DNA from: Warburgia ugandensis
Lineage: Eukaryota; Streptophyta; Magnoliopsida; Canellales; Canellaceae
Direction of reading: 5' to 3'
Length of the DNA: 64,000 nucleotides
Assembly: GCA_035236585.1 (NCBI GenBank)
Contig: CP141132.1
Location: forward strand, 65,461,880 to 65,525,879
The position numbers and the translations under genes are program-made. Shown piece by piece: positions 36,580 to 49,684 of this stretch (positions are counted from its first letter, which is position 1; every line of letters begins with the position of its first letter). A model generated the notes under the pieces. It saw nothing but the letters and a program-made list of their open reading frames with translations, did not search any database and had not been told where the DNA came from.

Positions 36580-37075
36580 TTTGCCATCGTCATATAAAGA
36601 AAGAGCTGAGAGTGGGATGGAGGAACCCATATAAACTCCAATCCCATTTGCCTTCTTCAAATTGATGAACTTTAAGGGCGTAGCTATTAAGGGTCCTTTA
36701 TTAGGTTGCGGTACACATTAATCTCCTAAAGACATACAAATTAAATAGCATGTTATTGACCAACCTCCCTTATCATGCTTGACAAAATTTCTACAATTAC
36801 ATGGATAGCAAGTTTGATAGTAAAGTACTATAAATGGTGGTGAGATCAATTACCATGGATCATTAACAATAACATCTCTTAATTCCTTGAAAAGCTTTGG
36901 CTCTCTTGGGGACACACTTGTCTCCCAGATGTGCTTCACAATAGATTCAAAATCAAGAGTAACATAAGGAGATGAATAATTCTCAAACATGGAAATGGGA
37001 CATAAAGCATGATAAGTGACTCAACAAGGAGAGTGGGTGCCTCATACAAACCAGTGCTCTACAACAAGTAAGAGA
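36580..37075 (-). pseudogene. CCoAOMT relic, exons 1-3 (5' part of the split gene)
   Basis: Exon 3 (36725-36580), exon 2 (36933-36854) and the end of exon 1 (to 37041) align with the same exons of the intact gene at 41492-42850. Exon 2 still reads ETSVSPREPKLFKELRD. Exon 3 is 146 instead of 145 bases and heavily changed. Exon 1 keeps LLQSTGLYE with a stop in the LLQ region (TTGTTGTAG), and its donor is GC as in the other copies. Upstream of about 37076 the similarity ends. Intron 3 is where the copia nest was inserted; exons 4-5 are at 15230-15719. Confidence 0.85.
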
Positions 37076-37136
37076 GATATTATCCGAAATGGGGGTTTGA
37101 CAAATGTAATGGCCCCCTCTAAAAACTGCAATCACT

Positions 37137-37360
37137 AAGTATAGAAAAAACTAGGAATGACAGAAAGATATTATCCTCCAAATTGCATAGAGGGTCATCT
37201 TCAATGCTAAATATTGTGGAGTTTGAGGTTTTATGGGGTAAATTAAGTATATAAAAAACTAGGAGTAACGTAAAGATATTACCCCCCAAATTGCATAGTG
37301 TCATTACTATAATTTTAGGATGCTAAATATTGAGGAGCTTGAAGTTTCATGGAGTAAATA
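37137..37360. repeat. Tandem duplication, about 108 bp, diverged
   Basis: 37137-37244 and 37245 to about 37360 share AAGTATA-AAAAAACTAGGA and AAATTGCATAG, then GCTAAATATTG-GGAG, with many substitutions and a small insertion. Older than the 114-bp duplication at 9731. Confidence 0.8.
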
Positions 37361-38709
37361 GATAGGATAGTGATATGATATCCGTGCCCTCTTGTTTTTT
37401 CCTTAGAGCTCTTTATTAAATGGTAAGCATGGTTACATATATCCTTGGAAGCCTAGATAATTGAAGATCCAAATTGCTCACAGTGTTCCCCTTGACTTAG
37501 ATGGGCCATGTTTGATAGTACTCATTCATTAGATGATCCTACCAGCTCTTTCTTTTCATTGTAAAATGAACTAAAAACTGTTTGCCTATCCATTTTATGA
37601 CTCGAGAAAATAGTAGCTAGGATCATTCAGTGAATAAGAATCTTGGAACATGGACCATCTGAGTCAAGAGTAACATTGTGAATGGTTTGGATTTAAAAAA
37701 TCTCGGTACACCATGACTTATGGCCATTCTTACCATTTAGTGAGGGGCTCATGAGAAAAAACAAAGGCTCATATATCACTTCCTAATGGATAATCCTTAT
37801 GAACAAAAACAATATGCAGTTAAACCTTGATAAATTAGTAGTTTCGAGGACCCTCGGGTTCTTATTAATTTAATGACGTATTATTTTATAGAAACCCCTA
37901 ATAAATCAATTATTTTTAGGATGTCCAACTTTGACACCCCATCTTTATCTTTATGTTAATTTTTCATATTTTTTCCACTACCTAAATATTAATTCTTTAA
38001 TTATTAGGCCTTCTAAGAAACATTAAAAATGCAATATTTCATAACTTTAGTGAGGGCATTAATTTATCACAGCACCTCACATTGGGATCCTTTATGTTTG
38101 TATTAATTTGATGAGAATATTAGTTTAGGAGTTTTAACTTAAGATCTTTAGTTCTGGTACATCAAAAGGACTTGCAAGCATTGATGTAATGAAGTGGAAA
38201 TCATAACTCAAAACCACTTTTTGGATCCTTTTGTTGTGCTGTTAGAATGCCAGAAATCAGAGGTTTAGAATTGTGCACTAGGAAGGGATATACCACCTTA
38301 CAATTTTACCTACTCAACATCCATAGAAACAACTAAAGAATTATATACATTTGGAGTGATCATATGACACACATGATGGGTGAAATACAATTAAGCAGGT
38401 GGCACCTATTCAATCATACAGACCTCTCAGGTGGTGATGAGGTATTAACAAAAACTAAAGCCTCTTATTTTAAGCCTATGATTTCTTGGTTTCAGTGGAA
38501 GGCTAGAAAATGCAAAATCAATAGTTTGCATTTATCATCAAACCTCAAGCAAATCAAAGACTTTGGGGTAGGACCAGAAGCATAGCCTAGTAAGTAAATG
38601 GTTTGATCATAAAGTAAATGACTCTACTTGTATTTACTGCCGGCCACTCCTAACTCCTTCAAGTACATGTGGCTCATTGATTTGCATGTTAAGTCATCCT
38701 ATAGAGAAA
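37361..38709. other. No recognisable gene
   Basis: AT-rich non-coding sequence; no motif or repeat of note. Confidence 0.5.
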
Positions 38710-39544
38710 TGCTAGCAGGACTAATTTGTCGGCTCAACCTAGCTAGACCCACTTTTAGATGATCTGACCCACCCTAGATTGATTAGAGACCAAAATTTAT
38801 TATGGTTAGTGTTAAGTGTTCAATTTTGGTAAAAATACCCCTAATTTAGCATTCAATTAGATCATCTAACCATTCAAATTTGCAAAACTTAGCTTGATTT
38901 TGAATTTAACTCCAATTGACCATCCAAACCTTAATTTGTCAAAATCAACGGTCAGATGATCATTAGAGCTCATTAGATAATTAATATACAGTTTAGATGA
39001 TTCTGATTTAGTCTTTTCTTTTGCAGATTAACCAAAAGAGGCGTTGATGGATACTATTAAAAGTTGATGGTGCAAATCATCTTAAAGTACATTGGATGGA
39101 CCAGATTACCCATAAAGATAGATGAGATAGTTTTCTAGAAGCCAATGGAGCTTAATTGAGAATCATGGACAAAAAAAGAAAACATGGAAGAAGGCAACTA
39201 GCATTTGTGGAGGAGTTTCCAAGGAGGGGACCCAAATTAGCATTTTCCTCCTTATTTTTCTCCATTTTCCTTTTCCACTCTCTCTCTCTTTCCTTCCTTT
39301 TCTCTTTCCCTCCTTATTTTTCTTCTTTATTTCTTCTTTCCATCCTCTCTCACGTTCCCAATTTTCTTTCTCTCTTAACTTTCTCTTTTCTCCCCTTCCT
39401 TCTCAACGTACCCACCTCTCTTCTCCCTAACATCTTTCTCCCCCTCTTGCCTCGTCTCCTCCATTCTCCATTCTCCCTTCTCAACCCTTTTTCCTAGACC
39501 GTAGAGGCAAACACCACCCTTCACCTTCTCTCCCACTCTCATCT

Positions 39545-39548
<4 letters not shown>

Positions 39549-39609
<61 letters not shown>
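39549..39609. repeat. (CT)n microsatellite
   Basis: About 30 CT units within the 38810-40898 element, in a long polypyrimidine region (39260-39610). Confidence 0.97.
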
Positions 39610-39612
<3 letters not shown>

Positions 39613-39860
39613 AAATGTCGTCTCCCTCAGCCAGTCGACGCCCCATGAAAACTAGATCACACCTGACACAGGGAAACTCCCGCACCGGCTTTTCCCCGAG
39701 TCTTCACCTGCTGGATCCCATTCCCAGCTTCCTCTACGCCTCCGGTCGGCCCAGAGGAGAAAACCCAGATCAGGTTTTCTCCATTGGCTTCCCTTCCCTC
39801 CTCTTCTTCTCTTTCCCTCACTTCCCCTTTCCTCTTCATACTCCTTCTCTCCCATAGTTT

Positions 39861-39862
<2 letters not shown>

Positions 39863-39934
<72 letters not shown>
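39863..39934. repeat. (CT)n microsatellite
   Basis: About 36 CT units within the same element. Confidence 0.98.
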
Positions 39935-39938
<4 letters not shown>

Positions 39939-41491
39939 CCATATCATCTTTCTCCTCACCACCTGCATCTCTAGGGGTTTTCTCTTCACCGGACGTCCCG
40001 GAGATGGAAACACGAAGTGGGTTTTCCCCACTTTTCCTCCTTTCTTCTTCCCTCTCCTCCTTCCTCTTTCCCTCTTCTCCCTTCTCCTCCTCCCACATCT
40101 ATCTTCTCCATCGGGTTTCCTGGTTTTTCCTAAAAAACCAGATTTTTCATGAAATTCCAGTTTTACCCTCGCTCTTTAAAAGAAATTACAATTTTGTCCT
40201 TTTCCGTTATTTCCATCTGTGTCCCCAGTTTATTTCCATCTGTGTCCCATTTTATTTCGGTTTTATTTTATCTGCATTTTTCTTATCCAGGAACTGCCTC
40301 ATCTCTACCAGATCAATTAAGGCCTAACCCATCAACGATTTAGCCTTAATAAAAAAAAAATCCTCCAATTTCTCATTTGATTTTGAATTAATTTTACAAG
40401 ATCATTATCAGGACATCCCTATACATAATTAATGCTTCTGATCTTAGATTTGAAATTCAAAAATCAATCTGAACCGTCCAAAATCTTGAAATTACAATTT
40501 AGCCCATATCTTTTTTATTTTGAAGAATCTGTTAAATCCAACTGGTGGATTACTAATCAAGAATGTGTTGAAGATATCCGTAAAGACGGATAAGTTTTTA
40601 GAAGACCATAAGTGAAGATTTTGATAAAGATTGATTTAGGGAAGTAGTTTTTTCTCATTATTTGATTTGATTTGTTTTATTTCGGAACTGAAAATTCTGT
40701 ACTTTTGAGAAGTTGATTAGAACTGAACATTGATTCTCATTTCAATAATTCCAGTAATTTTGAGTGATTTCTTTTGAATTTTACATAATTAAATTTTATT
40801 AAAATTTCTACTTTTTAAATCAAGTCCTCGTGGGATCGACCCATACTTGCATAAGCTACACTACAATAACCCGTGCACTTACAGTTAAACAATCAATAGT
40901 TAGATGATTTGAGCTATGCCATTTTGGGCTTTAAATAATTAAATCATGCTATGGGACCTTTTAACTGAAAAAGCACGTAACTAAAAGCATCCAATAGGCG
41001 TTTTCAGGTAGCCTAAATAGGAGATGCCGAACAAGATGAATATGTCAGATCAAATGCTTGGCATAGGTAAATCGAGCCTGAAAAGAGTCTCAAAATGAGT
41101 CCCACCATCATTTCTTTATCCTATAAATTGGATACTTCATAGAAGTAATGGTTCACATGACACATGTCCATCATCTATAATCCTTAGAAATCTTAGTTTC
41201 TAGGATGAAAATGGAAGGTTCAGGAATGTAAAAAAAAAGAGAAAAAAAAAAGAGAGAGGCCATTTTTTGGTTGATAAATAAAAGGCTTAGAATCGTCCAT
41301 CTAACATAACCTATGGAATTCCGGGTACTTACAGATAGTTAATCTTATCCAATGATTAAAAGTCATCCATCTAAAGAGATGCTTATCAAGCAGACATTTA
41401 TAAGTCTGAAAATCTACTTCCCTAGTCCAGAGTTATAACAACGTAGAAATACTACAAGTGTGGAGGTTTAAAACCAGCCAAGAGGACAAGG

Positions 41492-42850
<1,359 letters not shown>

Positions 42851-42853
42851 TGG

Positions 42854-44380
42854 TAATCAGTTGCACAATCTGTTGTCATTTGATTTTCAAAATACTTTTG
42901 ATAGAGATCGATCTCGCATCATAATCGTCTTTTGCATTTAAAAAGCATTATAAAAACTGGGGTTGTTACAGCTACAAATCCCATAGACCTTTCACTAGTC
43001 TTCAACTCCACTGCTTTGAGTTCACATCTCTTAGTGGGTATAAGTATTCATATGATTTCTGCATGAATATCATGTTTGAGGTTCACCACTTAGCCATCAG
43101 TCAACCATTTTCCACATTACTCAATTGCTTGTTAAGCATGGCAAAGCCACCATGGATTGTGTGCCAAAGTCTGTACTAAACTTCCAAGAGTTCTAAGGTC
43201 CATGTTACTACCCTTTTATCATAAGAATTTTTATTTTATTATATGTTATGTTATTTGACTTAGCCAATCAATATGGAAGTTACTATTCATATATATTGAT
43301 AAGCTTAGCTTATACTACTGTTTTCCCTTATATTATACTAGATGTTATTACATACATGTTAATGAAGTTTAAGGATTTTCAACCATGGGGAATTTCATTC
43401 AACTAGCCACCCAAGCATGGACTAATTGGTTCCACAAACAGATACCTCCCTGTTGGAAATTCTTGCTTGGACATTCCACCATGTCCGCCCAAAACGAGGT
43501 TAGAAGTCTACCTAATCCAATCATTTCATTCCTGAAACCTCAACCAACTGATAGATTATTAGTCAGTTACAAATTTCCTAAGAACTCCCATTCATTTGCC
43601 AATCAACCGAAGGCCAAAAGGCCATCAACATAAGGCATGCCCATGCTAGTTTTTTACAAGGGGTGTCCCATTCACCCATGTTGTTCCATACTAAACACCA
43701 TCATTTCAAAGTCAAAGTGCTAGGACAAAATCATCATTCATAAGGGTATGAAATATGCATATTATTTCCCTAAAAGCATTTAATGCATTACTGTCCATGG
43801 GTACTCCATGGATTCTACTTCTTTTTAAGTCAAATTAAGTACCAACAAGAAGGCATTTAGTTATCCCTATGATAATAGTAAAAATGCTTCACTAAAAGAT
43901 GAAAATTAATAGTGTTTTGCTAACAAATTTACACAAGTTTATACCCATATGGAAGTCCACTTCAAGTAATTCAAAACTCATTTAAAACATGATTCTATCA
44001 AGTAGAGCAAGAGTTGTTGTCCATGATAAGAAACATTTAGGTTGATAACCTAATCTGAAAGAACATTTGGGTTGAAAAACACAGAAAAATATATCAACCA
44101 AAGTAGCCTTAATAAGAAACAAAAGAAAAGTGAAAGCAATCAAGCACCTGTAAGCTTGCACTTGTTAGCTTTGATTCTCTTAATGAATATCTCCAACACT
44201 AGGGTTTACACATGAATCACTTGATTCCACCCTCTTTCCTTGCTTACATACCCCCTCCTCCCCCTGCTCCTCCCCACTGCTCGTATCACCCTCCCTAGAA
44301 TCTAGTTTCCCCCTACCCACCCCGGGTACCCAATTTGCTGCACCCCTCCCCCCACTGCTCCCCAGAACCTAGTAATTACA
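42854..44380. other. Block unique to segment copy 1, directly upstream of the O-methyltransferase
   Basis: In copy 2 the sequence passes straight from the exon 1 region (58037) to GCCATGTAATTAATATGG (about 58078); in copy 1 about 1.5 kb lies between. No gene recognised (the 82-codon frame at 43385 has no family). The right part (44205-44350) is C-rich. It is either an insertion in copy 1 or a deletion in copy 2. It would supply the promoter of the intact gene; I see only a weak minus-strand TATA-like TTTATAATG near 42950. Confidence 0.6.
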
Positions 44381-45740
44381 TGTATGCCATGTAATTAATA
44401 TGGATGTAAGACTTGAGAGATATTTACATGTATGCTTCAACCATACTCACTGCCCACATTTTCCATAAAGGGGGATCATTACATGAATTTATGTAAATAT
44501 TATCACATTCAGTGGCGTTGGGCTCATTTTGAGTTTCACGTGGCAACATATGAAAAAGGTACTTTCTTATAATCTAATTTATGTGTATAATGTTAGAAAT
44601 TTGAGGAAAGAATGTGGAAGTAGAGTACAAGAAATGATGTAAGGCTTATGGCGCATATAATCCAGTGTTCCTTATTGGCTCCCACTAGGGTTGCTTATAG
44701 GATTAATTTGGCAAACCAATCCTAAGACACTATAAGCCTTATTTGGGTTATGTAAGCAGCCAACATAAAATCTACCTATGAACTCTAATTAGGTAGGATC
44801 TAATCTATCAGAATAATACTAAAAGAAAATTCAAGAGTATTTGAAAAACTTGTTTTATGTTCTTGAAAATATTGGAAATGATTCCTTTTATAGAATTTTT
44901 GGGTAGTTATTTTCTCACCAAATGATTCTTTAGTAAGCAACTCTTTCAACTAAATATTTCTCTTCATTTTAAATTTGAGACACAACTCTTAGTTTTGAAA
45001 ATTCAAACTCAATACAACTAATTTTATAAATAAATATATTTAATTAACAATAAAAGTATCCAACGAATAAACTATGGTTAAACCATATGGCACTACCAGT
45101 GCAACACAAATAGTTGACAAGCATGATAAGAACTATATGTGGGGGCCAATGTTTGAAGATCCAACATTCATTTGGCAAAACTTGTCTTACATGGGCTGTA
45201 TAAAAATTACCATCATTAGTTAATTTGAACTTCCTTAGCTATCCATTATACGTCCTAAAGCAGGGCTTTGGATCATCTAGTGAAGAAGAATTTTGGGGTA
45301 GGGTTCACTTTAGATGGTTGAGTAGAGGAATGGTCTCAATAGTAAAATAGCTGTGAATGACATATTGTTCTATTTATGCTTTCAAGTTCTTGGGCTTCAT
45401 GTATACATATACCATAGCAAAGCTCTATAAACTCGATGACTGGGAGACATGGCCATGTCATATTACCGAACATTTTGGTTAGGGATTTTGGGTCATTTAG
45501 ACCCAAATGGTGGGCTACTATATATACATTCTTTTATGTACTTGAACGAAAGGAGTTACCTTATTTTGTTTCTCATCCCTTTCTCTTTCTCTTTCCTCTA
45601 GACATCATTAGAGATGTAAGATATTTCGCTTGTTACTGAAGCAAAATGGGAGAAGATCCATGCATCACATCTTTCTTCTAAACAAGGTACTTCTCATTTT
45701 CTTTTCTTCCCATCTCCCTCTCTATTCCAACACTTTGACC
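44381..45740. other. Duplicated non-coding sequence
   Basis: Matches about 58078-59490 in segment copy 2. AT-rich; no exon or element signature until the LINE domain. Confidence 0.5.
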
Positions 45741-45744
45741 TTCT

Positions 45745-46150
45745 TTAAACTTGTTGAAAATGGATCCTTCCACTGGAATATATGCCTTAGAAGATCTTCA
45801 AGAAGCTTGGAGAATGAGTAGCTTGCATATTTACTGGAAAGACTGAATAATGTGTTCATTGGTCTAAGGAAGAAAGACACATCATATGGATGTCTTCTAC
45901 TAGAGGATATAGATTCATAGTAAAGTAAGCTTATCATGGACCCACACCAAGAGGAGTCCTGACAGCTAGATAACTTGGTCTACAATACTATAGCTCCTCC
46001 AAGGGTAGTAGTCTTCTGGTGTTATTTGTGTCACAATAGTGCTAAAACTAGGGACCACTTGATGCTTCAGTGCCCCTGTAGCTGACAAAGTTTGGCTGCA
46101 CATATTAAACAAGTTCAATCTGAAATGGAGTCTACCTCACTCAATGCCAA
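45745..46150 (+). mobile_element. LINE 3' fragment (end of RT and zf-RVT domain), copy 1
   Basis: Plus-strand text GSFHWNICLRRSSRSLENE, then FIGLRKKDT, then the zinc-binding motif CYLCHNSAKTRDHLMLQCPC (near 46020-46080), matches the region after reverse transcriptase in plant L1-type LINEs. Stops, frameshifts and a deletion relative to copy 2 (which keeps VFSWTTASNKIITFNKIRSK) show decay. Confidence 0.75.
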
Positions 46151-46944
46151 AATTATGTGCTCAACGGACTAGTTTGTTTCAATGTCAAGGCCATAGATTT
46201 GTGGTACCTGCAGCAATTTGGGTTCTTTTGGCTTGAAAGGAATGCTTATCTTTTCAAGCCAAGAGTAAGCCACAACTTTTCCTCAATGAGACAGTTATAA
46301 GATACGCCACAACATGGCATCTTGCTCTAAGCTTATCTCATAGTCTACTAAGTCCCACATCATAAACTGAAAATCTATTACTCAAGATATGAAGAAGAAA
46401 ATTAAATATCTTGCAAAGTGGCACCCTCCTTTGAATATGTTCAAGCTTAACTAGGTGGGACTTGTTATGGAAATCAAGGAGCGAGTGGAGCTAGAGTGTT
46501 TCTCACTAATCATTAATTAAGTTCTGTTGAAGCATGAAAGAAGGCATGACTTTGATTTGCCAATATCCCCTCTCTTCCTTTGGATATATTATGCAACATT
46601 TGTAGGTTGCATGTAGTAGCAAGAAAGGTGAGAATTGGGCTCACTTTTTTGACACATCTTCAATGATCCAAGCCATTCATAGATTCACCCTCCCTCAAGA
46701 GTGGAGGTGTCAAACTTGGCCGATGACCTGCTACCTGCACGTGTATAACCTGGGTCACTGGTTAATCAACCGTCAAAATGGCATGTAATCGGGCTCACCC
46801 ATTTATTTTGAGGGCAGCTTGGCCTGTACCCACGGTATTTTATTGAACAGTTGCCAATTTTGAAAGGATGATTTTAAGTTAACATTGTGTAGGCTGAGAG
46901 AAGAATATTTAAGGTACAACGGGACCTCCTAATCTTGGAGAGAA

Positions 46945-47345
46945 CCAATTATGTGTTGATGGATTTGCTCTAGGAAATCCAAGTGCAGCAGGAGCAAGTG
47001 GCATTCTAAGAGATAGCTGGAGAAGATGCATTGCTACTTACAACACTTTCTTTGGCAGAAAAACTAATAATGAGAGGCTGAGTGGGTGTCACTTTGTCAG
47101 GGAATTAAAATGGGTATTGATATGGGTTTTACATGCCTACATATTTGTGGAGACTCTACATTGATGGTGAATGCTATGAGACGAGGATCAAAGACAATAT
47201 AGACAGCCATGTAACTACTGGAAGATTGCCAAAGAACCCTTCAAAGCATAACCAGCAAAATAATTCACATATATAGGAAAGCAAATGAGGTAGCAAATTC
47301 ATGGCAAAAAGGACATCAACATCAGAGACATAAAAAATACGGAAT
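46945..47345 (+). pseudogene. Plant RNase H-like domain (RVT_3 type), broken
   Basis: Frames read VDGFALGNPSAAGASGILRD, then TFFGRKTNNE, then GDSTLMVNAMRRGS, then IIHIYRKANEVANSWQK. This is the order of conserved motifs in the RNase H domain found in plant LINE-type polyproteins and stand-alone RNase H-like proteins. At least one frameshift and two stops. It lies just past the end of the duplicated segment and may be the tail of the same LINE whose zf-RVT piece is at 46020. Confidence 0.75.
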
Positions 47346-47717
47346 AGCTTAGCTGCCCACCTCTTAGGATTACCTTATGGAATGATCTAAGAGGAATTTT
47401 ATATGAAAGGAAATTCAAATTTTAATAATAGATGTACTATAGTTGTTTGTGTTGAATGAATCTTCGTAAAAAAAATAAAAATAAAAATGAAGACACATTT
47501 TTTGAGCACATGAACCCACCGTCATAAACAGGTTGGGTACGAAATGCTCATTTTATCCCTTGTTTATTAAATGGATAATTGTACTCAAAACCATTTGACA
47601 CTTAACCAGTGACTACACCAACCATTAGTAATTGTAGGAAAAAAGATAAGCGAGGTGCAGGTCCAATATATAATTTTTTTCTTAGTTTTTCTAAGATCCA
47701 AATCATTGACATGAGTC

Positions 47718-47890
47718 AGCCCGAGGTAGATGGCCTGGCTACCAAAAATCAAATCTAATAGATGCATATAAGGATGGCATAATTTAGACGTGATTTTAGA
47801 CCGTCCATTTTACCATAGCAAATGGCCCAAGAAAAAAGGCCTTAAATGCATGTATCAGATCTGATCTTTGGCAGCCAAGCCATCTGCTCC
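47718..47890. repeat. Inverted repeat, about 50-bp arms
   Basis: The reverse complement of 47718-47770 matches 47838-47890 at roughly 85 percent (shared ATGCAT-TAT-AGATTTGAT and GGCCATCT). Spacer about 65 bp. Both arms therefore encode the same short phrase (DLIFGSQAI) on opposite strands, which is not a gene. Could be a foldback or MITE-like sequence. Confidence 0.7.
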
Positions 47891-48680
47891 ATGCCGACCG
47901 ACAAACCTCCAATAAGTACAAAAAGTGTGTCCCGCCTCCTTTTTCATTCCCTCTGCCTGTGGCTCCGCCATGCCTTCAGACTATCATATAACTTCTCCTC
48001 TCAGTCTCTCTCTTCTCCGACTTTGGAACTTCTCCTTCTCAGGCCTTCTCAACTCGTCTGAAATTCCACCCAAAGGCAAAGGCCGTGGACAAGCCAAGTT
48101 TGATCCCAACTCGACACGTACTATAAATAAAATAGGTAGAAATTTGTTTATCATGGAAGGAAACTAAACCAGAAAAGCCGATAAATCAAGAAAAAACACC
48201 AAATTATAGAACTCTCTCAAAGCGGAAATGATCCAATGCAGTTCAGCACATAGAAATCACCATCAGAAGCAGCGCAGAGCGCAAACAATCGGAAAAAGCC
48301 GAAACAGACGAAAGATCAAACCATCAAGGAGAAGCCAATTTCTGAGTTCATCGCAAGTCAATCCATAACACAATATCGAATCCGGCAATTCCAGAAACAA
48401 AGACTCCAGCAATAGCTAGAATTCATGCCAGCAAGCGAATTTCAATCACGGAAACTGATTCAATGAATTCGGGATCGGAAATTACTTTACCAGGTTCTTT
48501 GCGTTTTCCCCACGAGCGCAAACCTTCGCGGGAATTTTTGACGTCGGAAAATGAGAAGTAGCATGATCATGGGGTCGAATTTATACGGGGCAAAGGTGGG
48601 CCCCACATTGTCCTCGGTTGCGTTCGGCATATAATATTCAATTTCATTTTTCTTTTTCTTTTTTGGGTTAAAAAACAGGT
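47891..48680. other. No gene can be supported
   Basis: Composition is closer to genic DNA than the flanks (for example 47930-48110 and 48480-48650), and short frames exist, but no family motif or convincing exon structure was found. Confidence 0.35.
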
Positions 48681-48920
48681 ATCGTGTGTGACGGAGCAAA
48701 CACGCAGCAAATGGGTGAAATTAATGCCATTCGCTGGTTGACTCGTAGTAGGAGGTAAGCAGAGGAAGATCTAGACCGTCCGTCATGTTCGCATACAGCA
48801 AGGATCGTGTGTGACGTAGCAAACACTCAGCAAATGGGTGCAATTAATGCCATTCGCTAGTTGACTCCCAGTAGGAGATAGGCAGCTCTAGACCGTCCGT
48901 CATGTTTGCATACAGCAAGT
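48681..48920. repeat. Tandem duplication, 123-bp unit
   Basis: 48681-48803 and 48804 to about 48920 both run from ATCGTGTGTGACG to CATACAGCAAG. The second copy lacks a few bases (AGGAAG region) and has several substitutions. Non-coding. Confidence 0.95.
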
Positions 48921-49278
48921 AGATCTGCGTTCTAGAAAACACTGCATTCAAATGATTCTAGCCATCCAAGCATGACCAACGGTCTAGATCTTTCATAAAA
49001 GGTCGTTAAGAATCAATGGTCGTAGTTCTGAACTTTGAGGAATTTAGGTTAAGAGCATCATCCCATGGTAATGGAATATGGTACCTAGCATATGTAAGCC
49101 ATTCCATACATGATAAATAGCACAGGCTTACAAATAACTACCGCGGCGTGTACGATGATCATAACCGTTCTCTCATTGGGTTATATATTTGTGGGGCCAT
49201 TTCCTAAAACATGCATTTAACATTGCTAACAGTCTTGAGAGAAAATTGAGTACTAAGAAAAAACGGTTGTATAGAATT
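48921..49278. other. No recognisable gene
   Basis: Non-coding sequence between the tandem duplication and the SINE fragment. Confidence 0.5.
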
Positions 49279-49402
49279 AAAGGAGAGCTTTTGGTACAAC
49301 AATAGAGTTGTCATTGTGTGACTATAAGTTACGAGTTCAAGACATAAAAATAATCTCTTGCAAAAATATAAAATAAGGTTGCGTACTACAAATTCTTTGT
49401 GG
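49279..49402 (+). mobile_element. Au-type SINE, diverged, 3' truncated
   Basis: GGAGAGCTTTTGGTACAACA resembles the Au head with A box; GTTACGAGTTCAAGAC is the decayed B box; CTCTTGCAAAAATATAAAAT and GGTTGCGTACTAC follow as in Au elements. The GC-rich tail after CTTTGTGG is missing. Confidence 0.65.
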
Positions 49403-49576
49403 TTCACATATATGAAATATTTGTAACTGGGCTACCCTCGCGGCAGGAACTCGAGTCATTGAACATGCATGTTGCTACATAATCCCACCATGGAAATACA
49501 TTCATATTTGCTTGGGAAACAGTTCTTCTACAGATTGTCGTACATCAAACCATTGATCTGTTTCCGGTCCTTCACT

Positions 49577-49580
<4 letters not shown>

Positions 49581-49621
<41 letters not shown>
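49581..49621. repeat. (CT)n microsatellite
   Basis: About 20 CT units. Confidence 0.97.
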
Positions 49622-49623
<2 letters not shown>

Positions 49624-49684
49624 GGAAGCTTGACTTTTCCATCCATAACAATTGCCACAGCAGCAAGCTAGCAATTAGCCGACA

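Larger units (their letters stand above)
38810..40898 (-). mobile_element. LTR-type element, 2089 bp, with GTTAG target-site duplication
   Basis: Present only in segment copy 1. The empty site in copy 2 is at about 56155-56175 (TCGTTGGATGATTTG). Copy 1 has GTTAG at 38805-38809 and again at 40899-40903. The minus-strand start region (GTAAGTGCACGGGTTATTG, then TATGGGTCGATCCCACGAGG) matches the element start at 20103. It contains two CT microsatellites and polypyrimidine-rich DNA but no pol genes. It could be a solo LTR or a large non-autonomous LTR element. Confidence 0.75.

Noticed and set aside
39156-40327. Serine- and phenylalanine-rich plus-strand proteins
   Set aside because: Polypyrimidine-rich interior of an LTR-type element; all frames there look alike.
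20103-40898. One 20.8-kb element bounded by inverted copies of the GTGCACGGGT-type end
   Set aside because: The right copy has its own GTTAG target duplication and an empty site in the second segment, so it is a separate insertion.
43385-43633. 82-residue frame upstream of the O-methyltransferase
   Set aside because: No family similarity, no splice or promoter context, and it lies in a block absent from the second segment.
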